A stretch of DNA of 64,000 bases from Roseiarcus sp963794155 (GCA_963794155.1 CAWCCX010000016.1:434001-498000), one strand, 5' to 3'; positions 13,295 through 22,768 are shown, numbered from the stretch's first letter. A program made the numbers and translations. Notes: generated by a model not told the origin, from the sequence alone.

Positions 13295-13900
13295 TCAAAA
13301 CGCCGTGCGCTGGCGCATGGCGGCCGCCAGCGTGCCGTCATCGAGATAGTCGAGCTCGCCGCCGACCGGCACCCCATGGGCGAGCCGCGTGACCTTGACC
13401 GGGTAATCGGCAAGGAGGCCGATGAGGTAGTGCGCCGTCGTTTGGCCTTCGACCGTGGCGTTGACGGCAAGGACCAATTCGTCCACTTCGCCCTTGGCGA
13501 TACGGGCGACGAGCGGGGCCAAGTTGAGATCGGCCGGCCCGACCCCGTCGAGCGGCGACAGGGCGCCGCCAAGCACATGATAGCGCGCCCGCGTGGCGCC
13601 GGCCCGCTCGAGCGCCCAAAGATCGCCGACCAATTCGACCACCACCAGCATCGTCGCATCCCGGCGCTCGTCGGCGCAGATCGTGCAGGGATCGCGGGTG
13701 TCGACATTGCCGCAGACAGAACAGGTCACGATCCGCTCTTGCGCGACCCGCAGCGCCTCGGCGAGCGGCGTGAGCAGCGTCTCGCGCTTGCGGATGAGAT
13801 GGAGGGCGACGCGGCGCGCCGAACGCGGCCCCAATCCCGGCAGGCGGGCGAGAAGCTGGACGAGACGTTCGATCTCCGGTCCGGCAACGTTGGACGACAT
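13295..13900 (-). CDS. recR: Recombination mediator RecR
   Basis: RecR works with RecF/RecO to load RecA on gapped DNA. The 201-residue protein has the helix-hairpin-helix LPGLGPRSARR (20-30), a four-cysteine zinc finger (Cys60, 63, 72, 75) and a Toprim domain containing the VLGGALSPLDG region. It follows ybaB after seven bases, in the conserved dnaX-ybaB-recR order. Confidence 0.97.
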   Translation of the reverse strand: MSSNVAGPEIERLVQLLARLPGLGPRSARRVALHLIRKRETLLTPLAEALRVAQERIVTCSVCGNVDTRDPCTICADERRDATMLVVVELVGDLWALERAGATRARYHVLGGALSPLDGVGPADLNLAPLVARIAKGEVDELVLAVNATVEGQTTAHYLIGLLADYPVKVTRLAHGVPVGGELDYLDDGTLAAAMRQRTAF

Positions 13901-13907
13901 CCGGCCT

Positions 13908-14228
13908 CTAGAACGGCAGTTTCATGCCGGGCGGCAGGGAGAGGCCGGCGGTCAGCGACTGCATCTTCTCGGCGGCCGCCCGATCGGCTTTGGCCTTGCC
14001 GTCGGCGAAGGCGGCGACGATCAGATCCTCGAGCATCTCCTTGTCGGCGGGCGTCAACAGCGAGGCGTCGATGCGCACGCTTTTCAACTCGCCTTTGGCG
14101 CTGAGCGTCAGGCTGACCATGCCGCCTCCGGCCCGGCCCTCGACTTCGAGACGCCCAAGTTCCTCCTGCGCCTCCTGAAGCGCGGTCTGAACGGCCTGCG
14201 CCTTTTTCATCATGCCCATGAAATCCAT
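13908..14228 (-). CDS. YbaB/EbfC family nucleoid-associated protein
   Basis: A small DNA-binding protein of 106 residues, starting MDFMGMMKKAQAVQ, with the glycine patch EGRAGGGMVSLTLSAKGE and the C-terminal LTAGLSLPPGMKLPF typical of the family. The frame stays open upstream into dnaX, but the ATG at 14228 gives the standard protein. It lies between dnaX (16 bases away) and recR. Confidence 0.95.
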   Translation of the reverse strand: MDFMGMMKKAQAVQTALQEAQEELGRLEVEGRAGGGMVSLTLSAKGELKSVRIDASLLTPADKEMLEDLIVAAFADGKAKADRAAAEKMQSLTAGLSLPPGMKLPF

Positions 14229-14244
14229 GGCGGCGATCTCCTTC

Positions 14245-16014
14245 TCACCCGTCGTCGGCGGCGTTGACCCCGGAATCGGCGTAGCCGACCTGATCGTCGG
14301 CTGGCCGCGCCGGCGGCGGCGCGGCCTCGGGACGCCGGACGTCGACGATGCGCGCGCCCTTGAATTGGTCGAGAACCTTGCGCACCAGCGGGTGCGCCGC
14401 CGCTCCGCTCGCTCGCTCGGCGTCGCGCGCCTCCGCGGCCTCGCGCAGCGTCGGCGCCGTCGATTCCGGGACCAGGGCGACCATCCAGCGCTCGCCGGTC
14501 CATTCCTGCAGGCGCCGCGCCAGCGTCTCCGCCAGCTCGGGCGCGGCGCCTTGAACCGGGGTGAAGGCGATGCTCCCCCGTTCGAAGCGCGCGAGCCGCA
14601 CCTCCCGCTCAAGCGACTCGACGAGCTGAATGTCGCGCTTGGCGCGCGCCAGCGCAACGACGTCGGCGAAAGACAAGAGCCGAGGACCCGCGGCCGGCGG
14701 CGAAGAGGGAAGCGCGAGCTCGGCGGGAGCGGGGTCCGCCGCCGCGAGCCGCATCGACGCGCGCGAACCCCCGCCGACCGGCGGGAGAGGCGGCGCATGA
14801 CGGGGGCCGTCGGTCGCCTGGCCGAGCTTGCGAAGCGCGTCTTCGGGAGTCGGCAAGTCGGGCGCGTAGGCGAGGCGGATCAGCGCCATCTCGGCCGAGG
14901 CCAGCGGGCGCGGCGAATCCCTCACATCCTCCACGCCCTTGAGCAGAATTTGCCAGGCCCGCGTCAGGACCCCAAGCGTCAGCCTGCCGGCGAATTCGCG
15001 GCCGCGCTCACGCTCAATCTCGCTCACCGCCGGATCCTCGGCCGCGGCGGACGCGATCTTGGCGCGGGTGACGAAATGGCAGAATTCGGCAAGCTCAATC
15101 AGAATGTCGGCGGCGTCGGCGCCGGCCTGATGGAGCGCACGGGCGATCGCAAGCGCTTCGGCGATCTCACCCTTCATGACCCGCTCGAACAACGCGATGA
15201 CCTCGCCCTTATCCGAGAGGCCGAGCATGTCGCGAACCGCCTGGGCCGTCACGCCCGCAGGGCCGCCGTGCGCGATGCCCTGGTCGAGCAGCGAAAGCGC
15301 GTCGCGCACCGAGCCTTCGGCGACCCGGGCGATCAACGCCAAAGCCTCCGGCTCGGCGGCGACCCCTTCGGCGGCCGAGATCTTGCGCAGGTGGGCGATC
15401 ATCGGCCCCAACTCGATACGCCGCAAATCGAAGCGGATGCAGCGCGAGCGGACGGTGACCGGAACCTTATCGATTTCGGTGGTCGCGAACAGGAACTTCA
15501 CGTGTTCGGGCGGCTCTTCGAGCGTCTTCAAAAGGCCGTTGAAGGCCTGCTTCGAGAGCATGTGCACTTCATCGATGATATAGACCTTGGTGCGCGCCGA
15601 AACCGGGCGATAGCGCGCGTTTTCGATGATTTCGCGCACATCGTCGATGCCGGTGTGGGAAGCCGCGTCCATCTCGATCACATCGACGTGGCGCGACTCC
15701 ATGATCGCCTGGCAGTGGACGCCGAACTCAGGCATGTCGACGCTCGGCTGGTCGATCCTGCCGGGCAGCGAATAGTTGAAGGCGCGGGCGAGAATGCGGG
15801 CCGTCGTCGTCTTGCCGACGCCGCGCACGCCGGTCAGGATATAGGCCTGATGGATACGGCCGGCGGCGAAGGAATTGGCGAGGGTCCGCACCATCGGCTC
15901 CTGGCCGACGAGATCCTCGAAGCGCACCGGCCGGTATTTTCGCGCCAGCACCCGATAGGGCGCGGCCGGCGACGCAGCTTGAGCGTCGGCAAGAGGGAAG
16001 AGCGAATCGCTCAA
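14245..16014 (-). CDS. dnaX: DNA polymerase III subunits gamma and tau
   Basis: The clamp-loader ATPase and replisome organiser, 589 residues. It has Walker A GVRGVGKTT (62-70), Walker B IIDEVHMLS, and sensor region LFATTE. The four-cysteine zinc module of the E. coli protein is almost absent; only one cysteine remains in the segment after ARAFNY, as in other alphaproteobacterial DnaX proteins. The proline/alanine-rich hinge after about residue 370 leads to the tau C-terminus. It is downstream of the 4.5S RNA gene and upstream of ybaB-recR. Confidence 0.97.
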   Translation of the reverse strand: MSDSLFPLADAQAASPAAPYRVLARKYRPVRFEDLVGQEPMVRTLANSFAAGRIHQAYILTGVRGVGKTTTARILARAFNYSLPGRIDQPSVDMPEFGVHCQAIMESRHVDVIEMDAASHTGIDDVREIIENARYRPVSARTKVYIIDEVHMLSKQAFNGLLKTLEEPPEHVKFLFATTEIDKVPVTVRSRCIRFDLRRIELGPMIAHLRKISAAEGVAAEPEALALIARVAEGSVRDALSLLDQGIAHGGPAGVTAQAVRDMLGLSDKGEVIALFERVMKGEIAEALAIARALHQAGADAADILIELAEFCHFVTRAKIASAAAEDPAVSEIERERGREFAGRLTLGVLTRAWQILLKGVEDVRDSPRPLASAEMALIRLAYAPDLPTPEDALRKLGQATDGPRHAPPLPPVGGGSRASMRLAAADPAPAELALPSSPPAAGPRLLSFADVVALARAKRDIQLVESLEREVRLARFERGSIAFTPVQGAAPELAETLARRLQEWTGERWMVALVPESTAPTLREAAEARDAERASGAAAHPLVRKVLDQFKGARIVDVRRPEAAPPPARPADDQVGYADSGVNAADDG

Positions 16015-16148
16015 CGGCCGCCTCTCTCGCCGGCAAAGGGTCGATCGTGGACCATCTCAAGTTTCGCTCGAAGGCCGCCTTGCGCGCGAAGGCGAACCCG
16101 CCTCGGGCTCACGCCCTCGCTTGCGCCAGACGGCAAGCGCGGATGAGT

Positions 16149-16242
16149 GGAAGGTTGGACAAAGACCCGCCCTGTCTCGTTAGGGCTGCTTCCTTCCGGA
16201 CCTGACCCGGTTGGCGAGCGGTACGTCCTTCGCCAACCTCCC
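16149..16242 (-). ncRNA. ffs: Signal recognition particle 4.5S RNA
   Basis: About 94 bases on the minus strand. The conserved apical domain is present as GGTCAGGTCCGGAAGGAAGC, and the ends GGGAGGTTGG and CCAACCTTCC form the closing helix. A possible promoter reads TTGCGC, 17 bases, CACATA just upstream (about 16249-16277). The position directly upstream of dnaX is common in Alphaproteobacteria. Confidence 0.92.
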
Positions 16243-16383
16243 GCGGCTTATGTGGACCATGACGCGGCGGGGCGCAAGAGGCGAGGCGGGCGCCGGCGCC
16301 GTGCGAGCGCCGTCATGCGCTGTTATCCATTGGAACTATCGTTGTTAATCGCTTGTGACCCGCGCGTGGGTCGGGGATTTCCC

Positions 16384-17190
16384 TCATTCCGCCGGGCGCT
16401 GCTCGTCGACCATGGCCGTGGCGATCTGGGCGGTCCGATCGTCGGCGGGAAACAGCATTTCGAGCGCCAGCTCGGAAAGCGTCACGTCGTTGGGCGTGCC
16501 GAAAACGGTGACGGTGCCGAGGAAAGACATGAGCCCGAAGCGGGTCGCGATCCGGAGCGGGGTGACGAGACGCTCAGAAGCCTCGAAGCTCGCCCCGCCT
16601 TCCGAATTGGGCGGCGACGGATAAGCCGCGACCTCGGCGAGCAGGCCCTGGATCACCGGGTCGGCGCGGGCGTCGATCTGCTGCCGAAGGAGGCTCAACG
16701 TATGGGCCCGCCACGCGGCGTAGTTGACGACGCGCGGTCCCAAGCCCGCCGGATGCAGGACGATGCGCACGGCGTTGACTGGCGCGCGCATGAGTTCCGC
16801 CGAACAGCCCTCGTAAAGCTGGGGCAGGGCGGAATTGGAGGCGACGACGTTCCAATGCCGGTCGACCGCAAAGGCGGGATAGGGCTTGTGCGCCCTCAAG
16901 ATCGCGTCGATCGCGGTTTTCGCCGCTTCCAACGTCGCAAGCGACCGCTCCTGGAAAGCCGGCGCGAATCCGGCCGCCAGAAGCAGCGCGTTCTGATCCC
17001 GGAGCGGAATCTCAAGATATTCGGCAAGACGCGCGATCATCACGCGGCTCGGCTGCGCCTTGCCAGTTTCGAGACAGGAGAGATGCCGGGTCGAGCTTTC
17101 CGCAGCGAATGCGAGATCGACCTGGGTCATGCGGCGCCGCTCGCGCCAACGCCTCAGGAGTACGCCGAAGGGAAGCTGATGCGCGGTCAT
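16384..17190 (-). CDS. XRE-family regulator with MmyB-like C-terminal domain
   Basis: A 268-residue protein with an N-terminal Xre helix-turn-helix (LLRRWRERRRMTQVDLAFAA through ETGKAQPSR, about residues 10-65). A MmyB-like ligand-binding domain follows, marked by AFAVDRHWNVVASN. It is divergent from the NTF2-like gene at 17370, and two matched palindromes (17226-17240 and 17268-17282) sit in the 179-base gap. Autoregulation with control of the divergent gene is the simplest reading. Confidence 0.9.
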   Translation of the reverse strand: MTAHQLPFGVLLRRWRERRRMTQVDLAFAAESSTRHLSCLETGKAQPSRVMIARLAEYLEIPLRDQNALLLAAGFAPAFQERSLATLEAAKTAIDAILRAHKPYPAFAVDRHWNVVASNSALPQLYEGCSAELMRAPVNAVRIVLHPAGLGPRVVNYAAWRAHTLSLLRQQIDARADPVIQGLLAEVAAYPSPPNSEGGASFEASERLVTPLRIATRFGLMSFLGTVTVFGTPNDVTLSELALEMLFPADDRTAQIATAMVDEQRPAE

Positions 17191-17225
17191 GGGCCAAGCC
17201 TAGCGGCGTGCGCCACGGAACGCCA

Positions 17226-17240
17226 TGACCTCCGAGGTCA
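17226..17240. promoter_or_regulatory. Predicted operator 1, TGACC-N5-GGTCA
   Basis: A perfect inverted repeat TGACCTCCGAGGTCA, 36 bases upstream of the XRE regulator start. It pairs with an almost identical site at 17268; the centres are 42 bp apart, about four helical turns. Confidence 0.65.
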
Positions 17241-17267
17241 AGCGCGGCGCCGCAACGCCGTCGTTTT

Positions 17268-17282
17268 TGACCTCGCGGGTCA
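17268..17282. promoter_or_regulatory. Predicted operator 2, TGACC-N5-GGTCA
   Basis: A perfect inverted repeat TGACCTCGCGGGTCA, 88 bases upstream of the NTF2-like gene. It has the same half-sites as operator 1 and the same spacer length, in the same divergent promoter region. Confidence 0.65.
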
Positions 17283-17369
17283 TGGATTCCTGCCGCCGAC
17301 AAGCCCAGATTCGGCGTGGGCCGGAGAGGCCGCCGGCACTCCCGCCCAAGGTCGAACTGGAGACACTCA

Positions 17370-17726
17370 ATGCTCAATGCTCAGGCGCTCGCCGACCGCT
17401 ATGTCGCCGCTTGGAACGAACGTGATGCGGACCGGCGCCGCGACGCGCTGGCCGCACTGTGGGCGCCGGACGCCCAGCGCCTCGCAAAGGCGCGTGGGTT
17501 CGGCGGCCTCGGAAAGCTCATGCTTGGAGCGTCTGAAACGAACGGCCGCAAAGACGGCATTCGCTTTCGCGCCGCCCCGGGCGCACGCGAGCGGCGTGAT
17601 GTCGTGACGTTCCGCTGGGAGATGCTTTTGACCGGCAGCGAGACCGTGCTCGCCAGCGGGCTCGAGTTTCTGATCGTCGACGATGAGGGGCGGATCCTGG
17701 TCGACCATCCCTTCGTTCCTGCGTAG
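17370..17726 (+). CDS. SnoaL/NTF2-like family protein
   Basis: A 118-residue protein starting MLNAQALADRYVAAWNERD, the typical first helix of the NTF2-like fold. The later strand segments FRWEMLLTGSETVLASGLEFLIVDDEGRI match the cone-shaped beta sheet. Members act as small isomerases, hydrolases or binding proteins; no catalytic assignment is possible here. The ATG at 17370 is chosen over upstream in-frame positions because the homology-like region starts there. It is probably controlled by the divergent XRE regulator. Confidence 0.8.
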   Translation: MLNAQALADRYVAAWNERDADRRRDALAALWAPDAQRLAKARGFGGLGKLMLGASETNGRKDGIRFRAAPGARERRDVVTFRWEMLLTGSETVLASGLEFLIVDDEGRILVDHPFVPA

Positions 17727-17847
17727 CCCGCGACCGATGCATAATCTCCTGGCAGGCCAGAGGTTCTGCTTCTCGCAAAGGAATTGCACGATTCCGCAAT
17801 TGCGTCCAAGCTCACAGCCCGGTCAAAAAAGGAGCAACCATCGCGTC

Positions 17848-18267
17848 ATGAGCAGCGAGGCGAAGCGTTACACTGGCGGCTGCCTTTGCGGATCGCTGCG
17901 CTACGAGGCGGTCGGCGAACCACTCGCCTCGGGCCATTGCTATTGCGCCGATTGCCGCAAGGCGTCCGGCTCTGGCTTCGTGCCCTTCATGGGCCTGAAG
18001 GCGACCGCAATCCGTTTCAGCGGCGAAGCCCGTCAGTTCCGATCGAAAGCCGCGAACGGCAACGAAGCCGTTCGGAATCGCTGCGCCAATTGCATGAGCC
18101 TGGTGTTCGGCGGCGAAATCGGCAAGTCCGAATCATATACCCTCTACGCCGGCTCGCTTGACGACCCTTCATCCTTCCATCCGACAATCGCGATCTTCGC
18201 CGCCGGCCGACCGCCCTGGGCCCTCATCCCGCCCGGCTTCAAGGTCTTCGACCGTATGCCGTCGTGA
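17848..18267 (+). CDS. GFA-family (CENP-V/glutathione-dependent formaldehyde-activating enzyme-like) zinc protein
   Basis: A 139-residue protein with three zinc-binding cysteine sets: GGCLCGSLRY, CYCADCRKASG and RCANCMSLVF. This is the standard GFA pattern. Characterised relatives bind zinc and, in one case, accelerate S-hydroxymethylglutathione formation, but most are uncharacterised. It lies 121 bases after the NTF2-like gene. The nearest GGAG is 13 bases upstream of the ATG, a longer spacing than usual, so the start is less certain. Confidence 0.88.
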   Translation: MSSEAKRYTGGCLCGSLRYEAVGEPLASGHCYCADCRKASGSGFVPFMGLKATAIRFSGEARQFRSKAANGNEAVRNRCANCMSLVFGGEIGKSESYTLYAGSLDDPSSFHPTIAIFAAGRPPWALIPPGFKVFDRMPS

Positions 18268-18344
18268 CGGCTTCCGGGTCCCGCTTCAAGCCTCGCCTCG
18301 GGGCGATGTTTCTGTATAGTGCCGGCGACCTTCCGGAGTCATTC

Positions 18345-18581
18345 GTGGCCACTGCATTCTCGTATCATTTCGCCCGGCGCGGGCGCCTGCTGGCGCTTGC
18401 CGCCGTGCTGGCGCTTCTCACTTCGGCTTGCGGCCGATATGGACCGCTCGAGCCCCCGCCCGACCCCAATGCGCCGCCGAAGCCGGCGAATCCGAATGGT
18501 CTGGGCTCGATCGCCAAACCGTCGATTCCGCCGATCAAGGCGCCGAATCAGCCGTTTTTCCTCGATTTCCTGCTGAAATAG
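18345..18581 (+). CDS. LptM-like small lipoprotein upstream of lysA
   Basis: A 78-residue lipoprotein. The start is the GTG at 18345, six bases after GGAG. The signal sequence RGRLLALAAVLALLTSACG ends in a lipobox (LTSAC), followed by GRYGPLEPPPD and a proline-rich tail. This is the YifL/LptM pattern, whose E. coli member helps oxidative maturation of the LptD LPS translocon. Its position directly before lysA is a conserved alphaproteobacterial arrangement. Confidence 0.82.
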   Translation: MATAFSYHFARRGRLLALAAVLALLTSACGRYGPLEPPPDPNAPPKPANPNGLGSIAKPSIPPIKAPNQPFFLDFLLK

Positions 18582-18593
18582 CCCATCAACCGC

Positions 18594-19865
18594 ATGCCCG
18601 CTTTCTCCTATCGCAACGGCGCTCTTCATGCCGAGGACGTCGCTCTGTCGACAATCGCCGAAGCCGTCGGAACGCCGTTCTATTGCTATTCGAGCGCGGC
18701 GATCGAGCAGCATTTCGAGGCGTTCAGGCGCGCATTCGCCGGCCAGAACGCCGTGATCTTCTACGCGATGAAGGCCAATTCGAACCAGGCGGTGCTGGCG
18801 ACGCTGGCGAAGCTCGGGGCGGGCATGGACGTCGTCAGCGAGGGGGAATTGAGGCGGGCGCGGGCGGCCGGCGTGCCGGGCGAGCGCATCATCTTTTCCG
18901 GCGTCGGCAAGACCCTCGCCGAAATGAACCTCGGGCTCGAGGAGAATATTTTCTGTTTCAACGTCGAATCGGAGCCGGAGCTCGAGGCACTGTCGCGCGC
19001 AGCGGCGAGCCGGGGCGCCATCGCTTCGATCGCCATCCGCGTCAATCCCGATATCGACGCGCGCACCCACGCCAAGATTGCGACCGGCAAATCGGAGAAC
19101 AAGTTCGGCGTACCGATCTCGCGCGCCCGCGCCGTCTATGCCTACGCGCGGACCTTGCCCGGTCTGAGCGTCCGCGGCGTCGACATGCATATCGGCTCGC
19201 AGATCACCGATCTCGAGCCGTTCGATGACGCCTTCGCACTGCTTGCCGACTTCGTTCGGACGCTGAGAACCGACGGACACAAAATCGAGCATGTCGATCT
19301 CGGCGGCGGTCTGGGCATCCCCTATCGCAACGACAACAACCCGCCCCCGTTCCCGGAGAATTACGCCGAGATCGTCGCCCGCCACACCTCGGCGCTGGAC
19401 TGCAAGGTGATGCTGGAGCCGGGCCGGGCGATCGTCGGCAACGCCGGCGTCTTGGTCGCCTCGGTCATCTACCTGAAGAAAGGCGAGAACAAGCGCTTCG
19501 TCATCGTCGATGCGGCGATGAACGATTTCGTGCGGCCGACCCTCTATGACGCTCATCATGATATTCTGCCGGTGAAAGCGCCCGAGCCGCGAGCGGCGCA
19601 TCTTACGCGAAGCGACATCGTCGGCCCGGTCTGCGAAAGCGGCGATTACCTTGCCCTCGACCGCGACCTGCCAGACGTCGCGCCCGGCGACCTGATGGCG
19701 GTGATGAGCGCCGGCGCCTACGGCGCGGTGCAGGCCGGAACTTATAATTCGCGTCTTCTGATCCCGGAAACGCTGGTCAGGGGCGGGGAATATGCGATTG
19801 TGCGGCCGCGGCCGACCTACGCGGAATTGATCGCGCTCGACACACTTCCGCCGTGGTTAAGGTGA
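18594..19865 (+). CDS. lysA: Diaminopimelate decarboxylase
   Basis: A PLP enzyme that converts meso-diaminopimelate to lysine, 423 residues. The PLP lysine is in FYAMKANSN (K60), the glycine loop is DLGGGLGIPY, the phosphate/substrate region is MLEPGRAIVGNAG, and the catalytic cysteine is in VCESGDY. It starts 12 bases after the lipoprotein gene, so the two are probably co-transcribed. Confidence 0.97.
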   Translation: MPAFSYRNGALHAEDVALSTIAEAVGTPFYCYSSAAIEQHFEAFRRAFAGQNAVIFYAMKANSNQAVLATLAKLGAGMDVVSEGELRRARAAGVPGERIIFSGVGKTLAEMNLGLEENIFCFNVESEPELEALSRAAASRGAIASIAIRVNPDIDARTHAKIATGKSENKFGVPISRARAVYAYARTLPGLSVRGVDMHIGSQITDLEPFDDAFALLADFVRTLRTDGHKIEHVDLGGGLGIPYRNDNNPPPFPENYAEIVARHTSALDCKVMLEPGRAIVGNAGVLVASVIYLKKGENKRFVIVDAAMNDFVRPTLYDAHHDILPVKAPEPRAAHLTRSDIVGPVCESGDYLALDRDLPDVAPGDLMAVMSAGAYGAVQAGTYNSRLLIPETLVRGGEYAIVRPRPTYAELIALDTLPPWLR

Positions 19866-19977
19866 CGGTTGACCGATAAGGGGAATCGGGACGAGCGGGC
19901 GGCCGCCTGCTGGCCTGACGCGCTGGCCCCGAAATTGCTTCAAGCTCCATTCGCCAATATCGGATGACGGCATCGCG

Positions 19978-22599
19978 GTGAAGGATTCGGACCAACGATC
20001 AATCGGCGCCGTGGGCGGCGGGCGGCTCGCCGCCCTCGCGACACGGGCGCACCGCGCCCTCATGGTCGAGCGAGTGTGGCCGCCGGTGGTGTTTGCGCTC
20101 GCGGTCGTCGTCCTCTTTCTCGCCGCCTCGTGGCTCGGCGTCTGGGAGTTCGCGCCGCGGACTTTCCGGATCGGCGGCGTCGTTCTGTTCGCGCTTGGCG
20201 CCGGAATCGCGCTTTCGCCGCTGGCGCGGATGCGCCGTCCGGCGACGCGCGAGGTTCTGGCAAGGCTCGACCGCGACGCGGGCGCGAGCCATCGCCTCGC
20301 CTCTTCGCTCGCCGACAGCCTCGCCAACGACGGCGGCGATCCTGGCACGCAGGCCCTGTGGGCGACGCATCAGGCGCGTCTTGAGCGGGCGGTCGCCGCG
20401 ATCCGCGTCGCTCCGCCTTCGCCGCGCATGGCCGAGCGCGACCCCTATGCGATCCGTTTCGGCGTGGCGCTGCTCGCCTTCGCGGCGGCGGTCGCGGCCG
20501 GACCGGAAACCTATGGCCGCCTCGCCGCCGCCTTCGACTGGCGCAGCGACGACGCGATCGCCGCCGCGGCGGCGGGCCGGATTGACGCCTGGATCGATCC
20601 GCCGCCCTATGCCGGCCGCCCGCCGGTGGTGATCGACTTCAAGACCCCCGATCCGCAGACGCTCAGCATTCCGGAAGATTCGGTCCTGGTGGTGCGGGGC
20701 GACCCGAGCCTGGTCGAAACGCGGATCGAAGGGGCGATCAACCCGTCGGAACAAAAGGCCGAACCGGGTCGCGACGCTCCGGCCGAACGACGGTGGACGA
20801 TCCACGGCGGCGGCAAGGCGACAATTCTGCGCCGCGGCGCCCCCGTGGCGGTCGTCGTGCTCGCCGTCACGCCCGCGGGCGCGCCGACGATCGCGATGAC
20901 CGAGGATCCCCGCGCCAACGTTAGCGGCTCGCTGACCCTCGCATATCACGTCGACGATCGGTTTGGGCTCGCGAGCGCGCGCGCGGACTTCGCCCGACCG
21001 CATGAAGGGACCGGCCCCGTCCCGCGCACCCTTGCTGCGCCGCCGCAGGCCGCCCTGCAATTGCCGCCGACCGCTGCCGGCGTCGGCGACGCGCGCACGA
21101 CTGTCGACCTCTCGGAACACCCGTGGGCCGGCGCGAAGGTGACGATCACGCTGAACGCGGTCAGCGTTTCGGGCAAGACCGGACAGAGCGCGCCCATCGA
21201 GGCGACGCTGCCGCAGCGGACCTTCCACAATCCGCTGGCGCGCGCGCTGGTCGAACAGCGCCGCAATCTCATTCTCGACCCCGACCACGCGCCGAAGCAG
21301 GTCGAAACTGCGCTCGCCGCCCTCGCGATCGCGCCGGAATTGTTCGATACGCCGGCCAACGTCTATCTCGGCCTGAAGCAGGCCAAGGCGTCGCTTCACG
21401 ACGCCCATAGCGACGCCGAGCTCCTCGACGTCGCCGCGATGCTGTGGGCGATGGCGCAGCAGATCGAGGATGGCGACGCTTCGCAGGCCGAGCGCGACCT
21501 GCGCGCCGCTGAGCAGGCCTTGCGCGAAGCGCTCCAGCGCGGCGCGAGCGACCAGGAAATCCGCAAGCTCATGGAGCAATTGCGCGAGGCGGCCAAGCGC
21601 TTCATGAGCGAGATGGCGCGCAACGACAAACCCGACGCCAAAAGCGCCGAGGATCAGAATCTCGAGGCGCAGGATCTCGATAAGCTCCTCGACCGCATGG
21701 AGGACACCGCCCGCAACGGCGCGCGCGACGACGCCGAAGCAATGCTCGACCAGATGCAGGAGATGTTCGAGAACATGCGCACCGCCCGCGAGGGCGAGGA
21801 GAGTCCGGGCGAACGCGAAATGCGCAAGCAGATCGGCGAACTCGAAAAGCTCCTGCGCGATCAGCAGGCGCTACGCGACGACACGTTCCGCAGCGATCAG
21901 CGCGACCGCGCGCGCAAGCGGGCGAAGAACCGGGCGCAGCCTGGGCAGGACGACCAGCAGGGGCAGCCGAACGAGGAGGGCTCGAACGCTCCCGACGAGG
22001 GCGACAACAACGCCGACCAGTCCGCCAAGCCCGGTCAGGACCAGGCGGACCAGGATCAACTGCCGCTCGATGAGCGCCAGGGCGCGTTGCGCGACCGGCT
22101 GGCCGAATTGCAGCGCAAGCTCAAGAGCCTGGGGATGAAGGGCGAGAAGGGCTTCGACGACGCGCAGGGCGACATGAAGGAGGCCGAGGGCGACCTTTCC
22201 CCCGGCGATCAGGGCAAGCCCGGCAAGGGCCAGCCCGGCAAGGGCGGGCAGAGCCGCAAAGGCGCGGCTGTCGATGCCCAAGGCCGCGCGCTCGAGGCGC
22301 TCAGGGACGGCGCGCAGGGGCTCGAGAAGCAGATGCAGAGCCAGGGCCAAGGCCAGGGCCGCAACGGCAAGGGCAACTACGTCGCCCGCCGGACCCGCCC
22401 CGGCGAACAGCGCGGCGACGACCCGCTCGGCCGCGGACCGGAGGGGGACAAGGGCCGCGAGGACGGGCCGCTCAAGGAGACCGCGGGCGCGGCCGAACGC
22501 GCGCGCCGGGTCATGGAGGAGCTCCGCCGCCGCCTCGCCGACCCCGCCCGCCCGGTCGACGAACGCGACTATCTCGAACGGCTGATGAAGCGCGACTGA
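19978..22599 (+). CDS. TIGR02302/DUF4175-family membrane protein with low-complexity C-terminus
   Basis: An 873-residue alphaproteobacterial protein of unknown function beginning with GTG. Two transmembrane helices lie near residues 33-56 and 62-84, with a third hydrophobic stretch near 160. A large extracytoplasmic region and a long charged coiled-coil segment (about 500-640) follow. The last 200 residues are rich in Gln, Gly, Asp and Lys (repeated GKPGKGQPGKGG-like runs). Its position after lysA is conserved in this group. I cannot assign a biochemical role. Confidence 0.85.
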   Translation: MKDSDQRSIGAVGGGRLAALATRAHRALMVERVWPPVVFALAVVVLFLAASWLGVWEFAPRTFRIGGVVLFALGAGIALSPLARMRRPATREVLARLDRDAGASHRLASSLADSLANDGGDPGTQALWATHQARLERAVAAIRVAPPSPRMAERDPYAIRFGVALLAFAAAVAAGPETYGRLAAAFDWRSDDAIAAAAAGRIDAWIDPPPYAGRPPVVIDFKTPDPQTLSIPEDSVLVVRGDPSLVETRIEGAINPSEQKAEPGRDAPAERRWTIHGGGKATILRRGAPVAVVVLAVTPAGAPTIAMTEDPRANVSGSLTLAYHVDDRFGLASARADFARPHEGTGPVPRTLAAPPQAALQLPPTAAGVGDARTTVDLSEHPWAGAKVTITLNAVSVSGKTGQSAPIEATLPQRTFHNPLARALVEQRRNLILDPDHAPKQVETALAALAIAPELFDTPANVYLGLKQAKASLHDAHSDAELLDVAAMLWAMAQQIEDGDASQAERDLRAAEQALREALQRGASDQEIRKLMEQLREAAKRFMSEMARNDKPDAKSAEDQNLEAQDLDKLLDRMEDTARNGARDDAEAMLDQMQEMFENMRTAREGEESPGEREMRKQIGELEKLLRDQQALRDDTFRSDQRDRARKRAKNRAQPGQDDQQGQPNEEGSNAPDEGDNNADQSAKPGQDQADQDQLPLDERQGALRDRLAELQRKLKSLGMKGEKGFDDAQGDMKEAEGDLSPGDQGKPGKGQPGKGGQSRKGAAVDAQGRALEALRDGAQGLEKQMQSQGQGQGRNGKGNYVARRTRPGEQRGDDPLGRGPEGDKGREDGPLKETAGAAERARRVMEELRRRLADPARPVDERDYLERLMKRD

Positions 22600-22768
22600 G
22601 GGCCGGGCCGTTTCGGGCCCTTCGGCGCGCGCCTGACCGGCGGGCGATTGCCTGGCGGGAAAAGACGCCCATAATGACTTGAGGCGACAGGCTTTGTACG
22701 CTCCCGGCGGAAGGCGAAAGCTATCGCCGGCGCGGCGCATCGCCGGCGGCCTAAAGGGGGGAAGCGCG

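Noticed and set aside
14212..16146. 644-codon open frame opposite dnaX
   Set aside because: Antisense shadow; the dnaX frame has Walker motifs and conserved order.
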